Origin: Tannerella sp.
GTDB lineage: Bacteria > Bacteroidota > Bacteroidia > Bacteroidales > Tannerellaceae
Assembly (NCBI GenBank): GCA_031276175.1
Contig: JAISNP010000009.1
Span: 1-37,398 of the forward strand
Length of the DNA: 37,398 nucleotides
Reading direction: 5' to 3'
How positions within the stretch are numbered: the stretch's first letter is position 1; every line of letters starts with the position of its first letter. Below the pieces are notes generated by a model. That model did no database searches. It saw only the letters and a list, made by a program, of their open reading frames with translations, and was not told the origin of the DNA. A program made the position numbers and the translations under genes. This document shows, one piece after another, positions 7,572 to 16,036 of this stretch.

Positions 7572-8588
7572 ATGAAAAAAGAAATCAAATTAATCGCATG
7601 GCTCGCAGCCGCACTCTTAAGTGCATGTTCGGGAAATAAAGAAGCGCAGGAACAGGCAGCGGCCGAAAAACCCAAAGTCAAACTGGCGCTCGTCGCCGTC
7701 CGTCCGGTAGACCAGACGCAGGAATACGCCGCTACGGTAGAAGCGGAGGTAACGAACCATATCGCGCCGTCCGTGCCGGGACGCATTTCGAAAATATTCG
7801 TCGAAGTAGGCGACCGCATCGCCAAAGGGCAGAAACTCGTACAGATGGACGCCGCCAACCTGAAGCAAATCGAACTGCAGATTGAAAACCAGCGCATCGA
7901 ATTTTCGCGCATCGACGAACTGTACAAGGTGGGAGGCATCTCCAAATCGGAATGGGACGCCGCGCGTACGGCGCTCGACGTGCGTGAAACGTCGTACGCC
8001 AACCTGCAGGAAAACACCGTCCTGCCAAGCCCCATCGACGGGGTAGTCACCGCCCGCAACTATGACGACGGCGACATGTACGGCGGGGCGCAACCCATCC
8101 TGACGGTCGAGCGTATCGTGCCCGTCAAATTAGTAATCCACGTCTCCGAGACCAGCTTCCCAAAAGTCGTCAAGGGAGCGCCTGCGACGATTAAATTAGA
8201 CACGTATCCCGGCGAGGTATTCGAAGGCCGGATAAGCCTCGTCTACCCGACAATCAGTCAGGCAACCCGCACGTTTCCCGTCGAGATACAACTGTACAAC
8301 CGGGACATGAAAGTCCGTCCGGGCATGTTTGCCCGCGTGACGCTGAACTTTGGCGTCGAAAACAGGATCGTCGTGCCGGACGTCGCCGTGATCAAACAGT
8401 CCGGCTCAGGCGACCGATATATATATGTATACAAAAACGGCGCGGTAAGCTACAACAAGGTAGAACTCGGCCGCCGCATGAACAACGAATACGAACTGAT
8501 TTCGGGAATCGAAAACAACTCGCAGGTAGTAATCGCCGGGCAATCGCGCCTGAACGACGGCGCCGAAGTGGAAATCGAAAACAATTAA
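7572..8588 (+). CDS. RND efflux periplasmic adaptor lipoprotein (membrane fusion protein)
   Basis: 338 residues. The N-terminus MKKEIKLIAWLAAALLSAC is a lipoprotein signal with C19 as the likely lipidated residue, so the adaptor is anchored in the inner membrane. The barrel-sandwich (lipoyl-like) halves are HIAPSVPGRISKIFVEVGDRIAKGQKLVQMD and NTVLPSPIDGVVTARNYDDGD, flanking a short alpha-hairpin (about residues 98-138). The beta-barrel and membrane-proximal domains follow (GAPATIKLDTYPGEVFEGRI; NRIVVPDVAVIKQSGSGDRYIYV). It connects the RND transporter to the TolC-like duct. It lies 14 bases after tolC and 27 before the RND gene, a tight operon. The hairpin is shorter than in AcrA-type adaptors. 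Confidence 0.94.
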   Translation: MKKEIKLIAWLAAALLSACSGNKEAQEQAAAEKPKVKLALVAVRPVDQTQEYAATVEAEVTNHIAPSVPGRISKIFVEVGDRIAKGQKLVQMDAANLKQIELQIENQRIEFSRIDELYKVGGISKSEWDAARTALDVRETSYANLQENTVLPSPIDGVVTARNYDDGDMYGGAQPILTVERIVPVKLVIHVSETSFPKVVKGAPATIKLDTYPGEVFEGRISLVYPTISQATRTFPVEIQLYNRDMKVRPGMFARVTLNFGVENRIVVPDVAVIKQSGSGDRYIYVYKNGAVSYNKVELGRRMNNEYELISGIENNSQVVIAGQSRLNDGAEVEIENN

Positions 8589-8615
8589 ACCCGCACATCA
8601 CATCAATCAACCATT

Positions 8616-11600
8616 ATGAGTTTATACGCAAGTGCGGTTAAAAAACCGATTATGACGTCGCTCTGCTTTATTGCGGTAGTGATATTCGGCCTCTTTTCGC
8701 TGAACCGGTTGCCCGTCGACCTGTTGCCCGACATTGAGACCAACACGATTATGGTGCTTACCTTCTATCCGGGAGCAAGCGCGTCCGATATTGAAAACAA
8801 CGTGACACGTCCGCTGGAAAATACGCTGAACTCGGTCAGCAACCTGAAGCATCTGACGTCCCGTTCGTCGGAGAACCTGTCCCTGCTGACGCTCGAATTT
8901 GAATTCGGCTACGACATAGACGTGCTGACCAACGACGTGCGCGACAAGCTCGACATGGTCTCCTCCATGCTGCCGGACGACATCGAGAACCCCATCATCT
9001 TTAAATTCAGCACGGACATGATTCCCATCCTGCTGCTGTCCGCACAGGCGGAAGAAAGCCAGGCCGCGCTGTACAAGATTCTGGACGACCTCGTCGCCAA
9101 CCCGCTGGGACGCATTCCGGGCGTCGGCACGGTGTCCGTAGCAGGCGCACCCCAGCGCGAAATACAAGTCTATTGCGACCCAAACAAGCTGGAAGCCTAC
9201 AACCTGACCATCGAATCCATCAGCGCCGTCATCGGGGCGGAAAACAGGAACATTCCGGGTGGACACTTCGATGTCGGAAACGAAACCTACCCCCTGCGCG
9301 TGGAAGGCGAGTTCAAAGACGCCCGCCAGATGGCCGAAATCGTGGTCGGCACGTACAACGGCGCAAGCATTTACCTGCACGATGTCGCCCGGATTGTGGA
9401 CACGGTCGAAGAGCGCGCGCAGGAAGTATACAACAACAACGTGCAGGGCGCCATGATTGTAGTGCAAAAACAGTCCGGCGCCAACTCGGTAGAAATCGCC
9501 ACCGCAGTGAAAGAGATGCTGCCCGGACTGCAGAAAAACCTGCCGAGCGACGTCAAACTGGGCATCATTATGGACTCGTCCGAGAATATCCACAACACCA
9601 TCGACAGCTTGACGGAGGCCATTCTCTACGCACTGCTGTTCGTCGTGCTCGTCGTATTCTTCTTCCTTGGGCGCTGGAGGGCGACGCTGATTATCGCCGT
9701 CACGATTCCGCTGTCGCTGGTCGCCTCGTTTATCTATCTGGCCATTACCGGCTCGTCGCTGAACATCATCTCGCTCTCGGCGCTCTCGATCGCCATCGGT
9801 ATGGTGGTGGACGATGCCATTGTGGTGCTCGAAAACGTGACGACGCATATCGAGCGGGGCGCGGAACCGAAGCAGGCGGCCGTGCACGGCACCAACGAGG
9901 TGGCGCTCTCGGTCATCGCCTCTACCCTGACGCTGATTGCCGTATTCTTCCCCCTGACGATGATTACGGGGATGACCGGCGTACTGTTCAAAGAGCTGGG
10001 CTGGATGATGTGCGTGATTATATTCATCTCGCTCGTATGTTCGCTGACGCTGACGCCGATGCTTTGCTCGCTGCTGCTGAGGCTGCAAAAGAAGCAGACC
10101 AAGGCGTTCCGCTTCTTTTACAGACCGGTTGAGCGCGGGCTGGACGGTTTCGACAGTTGGTATGCGCGCATCCTGGGATGGGCTGTCCGCCACAGGCCTG
10201 TGGTCATAGCGGCATGTTTGCTGCTCTTTATCGCCAGCCTGTTCGGCATGGGCGGCATCACGTCCGAATTTTTCCCGATGCAGGACAACGCCCGCATCGC
10301 CGCCACGCTGAAACTGCCGGTGGGCGTGCGCAAGGAGATTGCGCACGGGCTGGCCTCGAAAATCACGCGCGAGTGGCAGGAGAAATACAGGGACGAAATG
10401 AAGATTTGCAACTATACCGTAGGACAGGCCGGGTCGGACAATACATACGCCTCCCTGAGCGAAAACGGCACCCACATCATCTCGTTCAACATCACGCTCT
10501 ACGACCCGGATGAGCGCGACAGGTCGCTTTCGGAAATATGCGACCTGATGCGGCAAGACCTCAAGTCGTATCCCGAATTTAAGGAAACGCAGATCATTGC
10601 CGGCGGCGGCTCGGGCGGCATGGGCGGGGAAAACACGGCCGACTTCGAAATCTACGGCTACGACATGGCCGTGACAGACCGTATCGCGGTCGAGATGCAG
10701 GAGAAACTGCTCGCGATGAAAAGCGTGTCCGAAGTAATTATCAGCCGCGGCGACTACCAGCCCGAATACCAGATTGATTTCGACCGTGAGAAGCTGGCGC
10801 TGCACGGCGTCAACCTCTCCACGGCGGGGACGTTTGTCCGCAACCGCTTCAACGGCGCCATCGCGTCGCAGTATCGCGAAGACGGCAGCGAGTACGACAT
10901 CGTGGTACGCTATGCGCCGGAGTTCCGCACGGAAATAGAAAATCTGGAAAACATCCTGATATACAACAGCCGCGGGCAGGCGATGCGGGTAAAAGACCTC
11001 GGCGTCGTGGTCGAACGCTTTGCCCCGCCCACCATCGAACGCAAAGATCGCCAGCGCGTCGTGACCGTCTCGGCCATCGTTTCGGCCGGCGAACTGAGCA
11101 ACGTGGTGGCGGAAGGAAAAAAGGCCATCGACGCAATCGACAAGCCGGGCGACGTGACGGTACAGATTGCCGGCTCGTACGAAGACCAGATGGATTCGTT
11201 CCGCGATCTCTTTACGCTGGGCATCATGATCGTCCTTCTGGTATTCATCGTCATGGCGGCGCAGTTCGAATCGCTCTCATACCCGTTCATCATCATGTTC
11301 TCGCTGCCCTTCGCTTTCAGCGGCATCATCATCATGCTGGCCGTCACGGGGACTTCGCTGAACGTGATGAGCCTGCTGGGCGCCATCATGCTGGTGGGCA
11401 TCGTAGTGAAAAACGGCATCGTGCTGATAGACTACATCTCGCTATGCCGCGAACGGGGGCTGAGCGCGCGCAATGCCGTGGTTGTAGCCGGGCGCAGCCG
11501 TCTGCGTCCCGTGCTGATGACGACGCTGACCACCATCCTCGGCATGATTCCCATGGCCGTCGGATCGGGGCAAGGCTCGGAAATGTGGCGACCGCTGGGC

Positions 11601-11780
11601 ATCTCCGTCATCGGAGGGCTTACGCTTTCCACTGTCCTGACCCTCATCCTCATCCCCGTCCTCTATTGCATCTTTGCCGGCTTCGGCATACGCCGCAACC
11701 GACGCAAGATACGCAAGCAACGCGCCATGCAGGAATATTTCGACTCGCACAAACAGTATATCATCAAGCATAAAAAATAA
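8616..11780 (+). CDS. RND multidrug efflux transporter (HAE1/AcrB type)
   Basis: 1054 residues, full length for the family. It has twelve predicted membrane helices in two halves (TM1 near residue 12, TM2-6 about 335-490, TM7 near 530, TM8-12 about 860-1030) with two large periplasmic loops. The proton-relay residues are present: the pair D399-D400 in IGMVVDDAIVVLENV (TM4) and K932 in VGIVVKNGIVLID (TM10), which favours HAE1 drug or lipid efflux. Heavy-metal RND pumps have different TM4 motifs. It is driven by the proton gradient and works with the adaptor and TolC-like protein encoded upstream. The end of the gene is 8 bases from the P-II-like gene. The substrate cannot be read from sequence. 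Confidence 0.96.
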   Translation: MSLYASAVKKPIMTSLCFIAVVIFGLFSLNRLPVDLLPDIETNTIMVLTFYPGASASDIENNVTRPLENTLNSVSNLKHLTSRSSENLSLLTLEFEFGYDIDVLTNDVRDKLDMVSSMLPDDIENPIIFKFSTDMIPILLLSAQAEESQAALYKILDDLVANPLGRIPGVGTVSVAGAPQREIQVYCDPNKLEAYNLTIESISAVIGAENRNIPGGHFDVGNETYPLRVEGEFKDARQMAEIVVGTYNGASIYLHDVARIVDTVEERAQEVYNNNVQGAMIVVQKQSGANSVEIATAVKEMLPGLQKNLPSDVKLGIIMDSSENIHNTIDSLTEAILYALLFVVLVVFFFLGRWRATLIIAVTIPLSLVASFIYLAITGSSLNIISLSALSIAIGMVVDDAIVVLENVTTHIERGAEPKQAAVHGTNEVALSVIASTLTLIAVFFPLTMITGMTGVLFKELGWMMCVIIFISLVCSLTLTPMLCSLLLRLQKKQTKAFRFFYRPVERGLDGFDSWYARILGWAVRHRPVVIAACLLLFIASLFGMGGITSEFFPMQDNARIAATLKLPVGVRKEIAHGLASKITREWQEKYRDEMKICNYTVGQAGSDNTYASLSENGTHIISFNITLYDPDERDRSLSEICDLMRQDLKSYPEFKETQIIAGGGSGGMGGENTADFEIYGYDMAVTDRIAVEMQEKLLAMKSVSEVIISRGDYQPEYQIDFDREKLALHGVNLSTAGTFVRNRFNGAIASQYREDGSEYDIVVRYAPEFRTEIENLENILIYNSRGQAMRVKDLGVVVERFAPPTIERKDRQRVVTVSAIVSAGELSNVVAEGKKAIDAIDKPGDVTVQIAGSYEDQMDSFRDLFTLGIMIVLLVFIVMAAQFESLSYPFIIMFSLPFAFSGIIIMLAVTGTSLNVMSLLGAIMLVGIVVKNGIVLIDYISLCRERGLSARNAVVVAGRSRLRPVLMTTLTTILGMIPMAVGSGQGSEMWRPLGISVIGGLTLSTVLTLILIPVLYCIFAGFGIRRNRRKIRKQRAMQEYFDSHKQYIIKHKK

Positions 11781-11788
11781 GACGAATC

Positions 11789-12082
11789 ATGAAATCCGTA
11801 TTAATCACCTTCGACCAGGCGTTTTACGACCGCATCATCTCCACGCTGGATCATTTGAACTGCCGGGGTTTCACTTTCTTTGAGCACGTGCAGGGGCGCG
11901 GCTCCAAAACGGGCGACCCGCATTACGGCTCGCACGCATGGCCCTCGATGTGTTCGGCAATCATTACCGTGGTAGAAGACCGCACGGCCGACCTGCTGCT
12001 CGACGCTTTGCACGAAATCGACGCGCAGACGGAACGGCTGGGGTTAAGAGCCTTCGTCTGGAATATAGAAAAAAACATCTGA
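11789..12082 (+). CDS. Small P-II-like signalling protein linked to the RND operon
   Basis: 97 residues, starting MKSVLITFDQAFYDRIISTLDHLNCRGF. The beta-alpha-beta-beta-alpha-beta pattern fits the P-II (GlnB) fold: strand VLITFD, helix DRIISTLDHL, strand GFTFFEHVQG, a loop GRGSKTGDPHYGSHAW in the T-loop position, strand SAIITVVED, helix TADLLLDALHEIDAQTER, strand RAFVWNIE. The canonical GlnB uridylylation tyrosine motif is not recognisable, so it is a P-II-like relative rather than a nitrogen regulator. It sits 8 bases after the RND stop and so belongs to the pump operon. A role in sensing a small molecule and modulating the pump is an inference. The fold assignment is by pattern reading only. 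Confidence 0.7.
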   Translation: MKSVLITFDQAFYDRIISTLDHLNCRGFTFFEHVQGRGSKTGDPHYGSHAWPSMCSAIITVVEDRTADLLLDALHEIDAQTERLGLRAFVWNIEKNI

Positions 12083-12729
12083 CGGCGCGGCGCGGGGGGA
12101 CAGGATGCTTCAACACAATTCCATCCCCCCGCATCCGTATTCCCCCTGTCCCGCACCGTAACGGGGCTTTCCGACTCGATCCGCAGCCTTTCAAACGCGC
12201 GTTTGATAAACTCATTTTCGAAAATGGGCTTTTCATTTTCGCAAATGGGTTCTTCATTTTCGCAAATGAGTTCTTCATTTACGCAAATGGGTCTTTCATT
12301 TTCGCAAATGGGTTCTTCATTTACGCAAATGAGTCTTTCATTTTCGCAAATGAGTTCTTCATTTTCGCAAATGAGTTCTTCATTTTCGCAAATGAGTCTT
12401 CCATTTTCGCAAATGAGTTCTTCATTTACGCAAATGGGTCTTTCATTTTCGAAAATGGGTTCTTCATTTACGCAAATGAGTCTTTCATTTTCGAAAATGG
12501 GTTCTTCATTTTCGCAAATGAGTCTTTCATTTTCGCAAATGAGTTCTTCATTTACGCAAATGAGTCTTTCATTTTCGCAAATGGGTTCTTCATTTACGCA
12601 AATGAGTCTTCCATTTTCGAAAATGAGTTCTTCATTTACGCAAATGGGTCTTTCATTTTCGCAAATGAGTTTATCCGTCGAACTAAGGTTATTATTATTC
12701 CACCCTGCGGCGCGCTGCGGCAGGTTCGC
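12083..12729. other. 647-bp convergent intergenic region holding array 2
   Basis: Between the P-II-like stop and the 3' end of the HhH gene. Bases 12083-12212 contain G-runs and C-runs (CGGGGGGACAGG near 12096 and CCCCCTGTCCCG near 12143) that could pair imperfectly and stop transcription. The remainder is array 2 and a short unique tail. Confidence 0.55.
12213..12674. repeat. Tandem array 2: 22 copies of a 21-bp palindromic unit
   Basis: Each unit is the core CATTTTCGCAAATG or a variant, plus a 7-base spacer RGTYYTT. There are 22 consecutive copies with no indel. Three core versions occur: CATTTTCGCAAATG (11 copies), CATTTACGCAAATG (7) and the perfect palindrome CATTTTCGAAAATG (4, at 12213, 12444, 12486 and 12612). 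The spacer alternates between GTTCTT and GTCTTT/GTCTTC, regularly from the unit at 12381 to the unit at 12633, giving a 42-bp higher-order period. The array fills the space between the P-II-like gene and the convergent helix-hairpin-helix gene. As 21 is a multiple of three, heptapeptide open frames such as SFSQMSS result; I do not regard them as genes. Confidence 0.97.
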
Positions 12730-13455
12730 TCACGGCTCGAACGACAGGTACGGCTCCAGCCTCGCCCGGTCTTGTTCGGAAAATTCTTTCAGGAGGATGA
12801 GGTTTTCCCATCCGTCAAGGCGTTTTTTCTGTTTGCGGAGGCGTACTATGGCGCGCGCCTGAACATTGCTGATGTAAGGATGTTTTCTGAGCGAATCGGC
12901 CGGAAGCGTGTTGACCGGCAGCCGCCTGACGAGCGAAGTGTCGACCCGGAACCACGGGGCAAGTTCGGCATACTTGTCTTCGTCGATATCGTACACCTCG
13001 CCCAGTTGCTTTACGGAGTAAAACCCGCCCAGCAGACGGCGAAATTTGACGATGCGGTTTGCGTAGACCGTCCCTATCCCCGGCACCATTTTCAGCGCAA
13101 GGGTATCCGCCGCATTCAATTCGACGACGGAGCCTGCGGCGAGTTTTTTCGTTCGCGCGTAGGCGGGCGGCTTGTTCGCGGTAGACCGTTTCACCTGGTC
13201 GAGGACAGATTCTTTCGCCTTTTTCCTGCCGGTGGAAACGGACGGAGGCGAAGCCGGTTTCTCTGTTACTGCTGCGGGAGGCGATGTGCGGACGCTGTCC
13301 GGCAATACCTCGCCCGCCACGACTTCCTCCTCCCCTGTCGACAGGGCCTCCGTCAGAGATAAAATGCCGCCCGCCACAGCAATCAGGCAGAACAATACGA
13401 TGAGCGCCCGCCGATCGCCGGACGACGAAATGTAAAAAAAATCATACCACGACAT
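12730..13455 (-). CDS. Membrane-anchored ComEA-like helix-hairpin-helix protein
   Basis: 241 residues. One membrane helix near the N-terminus (RALIVLFCLIAVAGGILSL, about 16-34) is followed by a Pro/Ser/Lys-rich low-complexity linker (40-105). Two tandem HhH modules follow: ELNAADTLALKMVPGIGTVYANRIVKF (112-138, hairpin VPGIG) and VNTLPADSLRKHPYISNVQARAIVRL (181-206, hairpin HPYIS). HhH modules bind DNA without sequence preference, and ComEA-type proteins capture incoming DNA during natural transformation. Whether this one does is unproven. The comM homologue at 21912 is a second competence-type gene in the window. It is 27 bases downstream of the symporter gene on the same strand, the last gene of a three-gene cluster. 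Confidence 0.8.
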   Translation of the reverse strand: MSWYDFFYISSSGDRRALIVLFCLIAVAGGILSLTEALSTGEEEVVAGEVLPDSVRTSPPAAVTEKPASPPSVSTGRKKAKESVLDQVKRSTANKPPAYARTKKLAAGSVVELNAADTLALKMVPGIGTVYANRIVKFRRLLGGFYSVKQLGEVYDIDEDKYAELAPWFRVDTSLVRRLPVNTLPADSLRKHPYISNVQARAIVRLRKQKKRLDGWENLILLKEFSEQDRARLEPYLSFEP

Positions 13456-13482
13456 GCCGTACCGTTTTAAAGCCTTCCCCGA

Positions 13483-14853
13483 TTACTGTCCCAGCGACAT
13501 GATCCATCTCATCAGTCCGAGTTCGTTCAGGAAAATAAGACCGATTGCAACAGGCGCAATATATTTGATAAAGAAATGATAGCCGCTGAAGAAGTAGAAC
13601 GCCGTCGTCCCCCGGTTGGTAAGCTCCGCCTTGAGGATTTTCTTGTTGACCCTGTTCCCGACGAAGATGCAGATAAGCATTCCGCCGCCCGGCAGCATGA
13701 TTTTTGCCGTGACATAATCCAGTATGTCGAAGAAAGTCAATCCGAAGAGCGTCGCCCCTTTCAGCACGCCGAACGAGAGCGAACTGAAGATGCACAGTAC
13801 GGCGGCGCCCAGCGATACGTAGAACGTGGCGCGTTTGCGGGTAACGCGAAACTCCTCATGGATATAGGCCGTAGCCACCTCGTGGAGCGAAATGGTGGAC
13901 GTCAGTGCCGCAACGGCCAGCAGGATATAGAAAATCAGCGCCCATAAGTTACCCAGAGGCAATTGCGCAAACACGTTCGGCAGGGTGATGAACACAAGCT
14001 CCGGCCCCGAAGTCGGTTCGATGTGGAAATGAAACACGGCCGGAAAAATCATGATCCCGCCAAGCAGCGCGACCAGCGTGTCGAGCACGGTCACTTCGAA
14101 CGCCGTGCGCTGCAGCTTGGTTTTATCTCCGAAATACGAACTGTACGTAATCAGGCAGCCCATCCCTACGCTCAGCGAGAAGAAGGCCTGTCCCATTGCG
14201 TTGAGTACGACGGTCGAATTAATCTTGCTGAAATCCGGACGGAAAAGGAAATCAATCCCCCCAGCCGCACCCTCAAGCGTCAGCGAACGGACGCACAGCG
14301 CCACCAGAATAAAAAACAGTATCGGCATCAGGATTTTCGACGCCCGTTCGATGCCGTTCTTTACCCCCGACGTCACGATGAAATGAGTGATCCCGATAAA
14401 CACAAACGTCCACAAAATCGGCCTGACGATGCTCGACGAAAACGCATTAAATTCGTTCTGGAAATCGGCGGTCGTCTTGCCTGCATACGAAGTGAAGACG
14501 GAATTGAACGCATAATCAAGCGTCCACCCCGAAATCACGTAATAAAATCCGAGAATCAGGAATGCCGCCAGCACGCCGTTGTATCCGATAATCGACCACC
14601 CCGTTCCGGGCGCCAGCGACTTGAATGCGCCCGCCGCATTACGCCGGGTATTCCGCCCGATAAAGAACTCCGTAACCATCACCGGCCAGCCGAGTATTAA
14701 AATGCACCCCAGATAAACTAACAGAAATGCTGCCCCGCCGTTGGTGCCCAGCATGTACGGAAATCGCCAGATATTTCCCAATCCGACCGCGCAGCCTACG
14801 GTCGCAAGAATAACGCCGATACGACTGCCGAATGTTGACCTTTGTTGATTCAT
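13483..14853 (-). CDS. Sodium-dependent transporter, neurotransmitter:sodium symporter (NSS/SNF) family
   Basis: 456 residues with about eleven to twelve hydrophobic helices. The family signature is in TM1: ATVGCAVGLGNIWRFPY, the unwound helix that binds Na+ and substrate in LeuT-like proteins, followed by GGAAFLLVYL. TM6 reads SVGMGCLITYSSY. Bacterial members transport amino acids such as leucine, tryptophan or tyrosine with sodium; the substrate cannot be inferred here. The gene starts 9 bases after the LolD-type ATPase stop. The 11-12 helix form is typical of bacterial NSS proteins, with no truncation. Confidence 0.93.
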   Translation of the reverse strand: MNQQRSTFGSRIGVILATVGCAVGLGNIWRFPYMLGTNGGAAFLLVYLGCILILGWPVMVTEFFIGRNTRRNAAGAFKSLAPGTGWSIIGYNGVLAAFLILGFYYVISGWTLDYAFNSVFTSYAGKTTADFQNEFNAFSSSIVRPILWTFVFIGITHFIVTSGVKNGIERASKILMPILFFILVALCVRSLTLEGAAGGIDFLFRPDFSKINSTVVLNAMGQAFFSLSVGMGCLITYSSYFGDKTKLQRTAFEVTVLDTLVALLGGIMIFPAVFHFHIEPTSGPELVFITLPNVFAQLPLGNLWALIFYILLAVAALTSTISLHEVATAYIHEEFRVTRKRATFYVSLGAAVLCIFSSLSFGVLKGATLFGLTFFDILDYVTAKIMLPGGGMLICIFVGNRVNKKILKAELTNRGTTAFYFFSGYHFFIKYIAPVAIGLIFLNELGLMRWIMSLGQ

Positions 14854-14862
14854 TTTCGTATT

Positions 14863-15516
14863 TTAATTAATGATTATTCCATCTTTCATACGCACGATGC
14901 GGTCGGTTTTCGTCGCCAGCCGCTCGTCGTGCGTGACAATTACAAATGTTTGCCCCATCCGGTTGCGCAGGTCGAAAAACAACGCGTGGAGTTCGTCTTT
15001 GTTTTGCGTATCCAGACTGCCCGACGGCTCGTCCGCCAGTATCACGGACGGACGGTTGATCAGCGCCCGCGCTACCGCCACGCGCTGCCTCTCGCCGCCC
15101 GACAATTCCGACGGCTTGTGTTCCATCCTGTCCGACAGTCCCAGAAAATCCAGCAGTTCCCCGGCCTTTCTACGCGCCGCGTCGTATTTTGTCCCGGCAA
15201 TCCACGCCGGCATCATTACGTTTTCCAGCGCGGTAAATTCGGGCAGCAACTGGTGAAACTGAAACACAAAACCGATATGACGGTTGCGAAAGTTCGCCAT
15301 CTCTTTTTCTTTCAGGCGAAACGGCTCGATGCCGTCTATTTCCACCCTGCCGTCGTCCGGATTGTCGAGCGTCCCTATAATCTGAAGCAACGTCGTCTTC
15401 CCCGCTCCGCTCGGACCGACCACCGATACGATTTCGCGCTTGTTGACTTCCAGGTCGATACCCTTCAATATTTGCAAACTGTCAAAACTTTTCGTTATTC
15501 CCGATACTTTTATCAT
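14863..15516 (-). CDS. LolD-type ABC transporter ATP-binding protein
   Basis: 217 residues if translation starts at 15516 ([11 protein letters not shown]), the form usual in this family; an ATG four codons upstream at 15528 is equally possible. Walker A is [11 protein letters not shown], the signature is [15 protein letters not shown], Walker B is [12 protein letters not shown], and the switch histidine is in VTHDERL. It belongs to the MacB/LolD/FtsE group that powers FtsX-type permeases, most likely lipoprotein release to the outer membrane. No permease gene is adjacent; a LolC/E-type permease lies 20 kb away at 35951. The partnership is inferred from family only. Confidence 0.88.
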   Translation of the reverse strand: MIKVSGITKSFDSLQILKGIDLEVNKREIVSVVGPSGAGKTTLLQIIGTLDNPDDGRVEIDGIEPFRLKEKEMANFRNRHIGFVFQFHQLLPEFTALENVMMPAWIAGTKYDAARRKAGELLDFLGLSDRMEHKPSELSGGERQRVAVARALINRPSVILADEPSGSLDTQNKDELHALFFDLRNRMGQTFVIVTHDERLATKTDRIVRMKDGIIIN

Positions 15517-15541
15517 CTGCAACACCATTTCATTTGGCTGG

Positions 15542-15572
15542 CGAAAGTATACATTATTTTACCGTCTGCAAA
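15542..15572 (-). promoter_or_regulatory. Predicted promoter for the lolD-symporter-HhH cluster
   Basis: On the minus strand TTTG (15569-15572) and TACTTTCG (15542-15549, one mismatch to TAnnTTTG) are 19 bases apart, about 14-26 bases from the two possible lolD starts. Confidence 0.5.
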
Positions 15573-15613
15573 GAAAAAGGGAATAATTCATTCCTGAAAT
15601 CGAAAAAAATCGC

Positions 15614-15621
15614 CACCTTTG
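15614..15621 (+). promoter_or_regulatory. Possible -7 element for the response regulator remnant and mutS
   Basis: CACCTTTG differs from TAnnTTTG at the first base and sits 27 bases before the GTG at 15648. No -33 box is evident. Confidence 0.35.
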
Positions 15622-15647
15622 CCCCTCGAAAACAAAATCATTTTTTA

Positions 15648-16010
15648 GTGGGCGACGAAAAGGAGATACTCATAGTGGCGGACAATCAACCCATTACGAG
15701 GGTTGGCGTTATTTTGTTCCGGGATAAAACCATTCCCGGAGGAGAAGTCTTTACGGCCGGCAACAAGGCAGGGCTTATACGCCTGCCGGCACGGTGTCCT
15801 GAGGCCGCTGTCGTGACTGATTATTCGCTGTTCGACCTTCCGGGGCCGGACAGTTTGTTTATCATCTGCAAGCGCTTTCCGCATACACGATGGATTTTCT
15901 TCGGCAACTGCCCGAACGAGGGTTTCCTGTTCGGAATCGGCAATGTACTCAAAGCCTCCCGATACGCCGCAAGCGCGGGCGTGGTCGACACGGGCAACTA
16001 TTATATTTGA
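15648..16010 (+). CDS. Response regulator remnant lacking its LuxR-type DNA-binding domain
   Basis: A 120-residue frame from GTG at 15648. The N-terminus is a receiver-like domain: [16 protein letters not shown] has the acidic residue after strand 1 (D12), and [11 protein letters not shown] carries the phosphoacceptor position D58. At about residue 94 the sequence jumps to [23 protein letters not shown]. This closely resembles the very C-terminus of the LuxR-type response regulators found upstream of mutS in Bacteroidales (pattern NNVHEAxKYAxRAGxxDxxxYYI, from my knowledge of the family). The second half of the receiver and the recognition helices are missing, consistent with an in-frame internal deletion. 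It cannot bind DNA as usual. The upstream in-frame TTG at 15534 is not used because it precedes the likely promoter. mutS follows 26 bases later. Confidence 0.6.
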   Translation: MGDEKEILIVADNQPITRVGVILFRDKTIPGGEVFTAGNKAGLIRLPARCPEAAVVTDYSLFDLPGPDSLFIICKRFPHTRWIFFGNCPNEGFLFGIGNVLKASRYAASAGVVDTGNYYI

Positions 16011-16036
16011 AATTCAATAATGAATATAGCTTAACA

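Noticed and set aside
8622..10805. A 727-residue minus-strand frame inside the RND transporter gene
   Set aside because: Antisense shadow caused by GC-rich codon third positions; the sense protein has all RND motifs.
11938..13362. Long plus-strand frames with FIFANEF or SFSQMSS heptapeptide repeats
   Set aside because: They come from the 21-bp array and continue into antisense of the helix-hairpin-helix gene; no independent support.
15890..16036. N-terminal extension of MutS to 15890
   Set aside because: The extra 49 residues are out of frame over the response regulator remnant and have no MutS character; ATG 16037 begins the family N-terminus.
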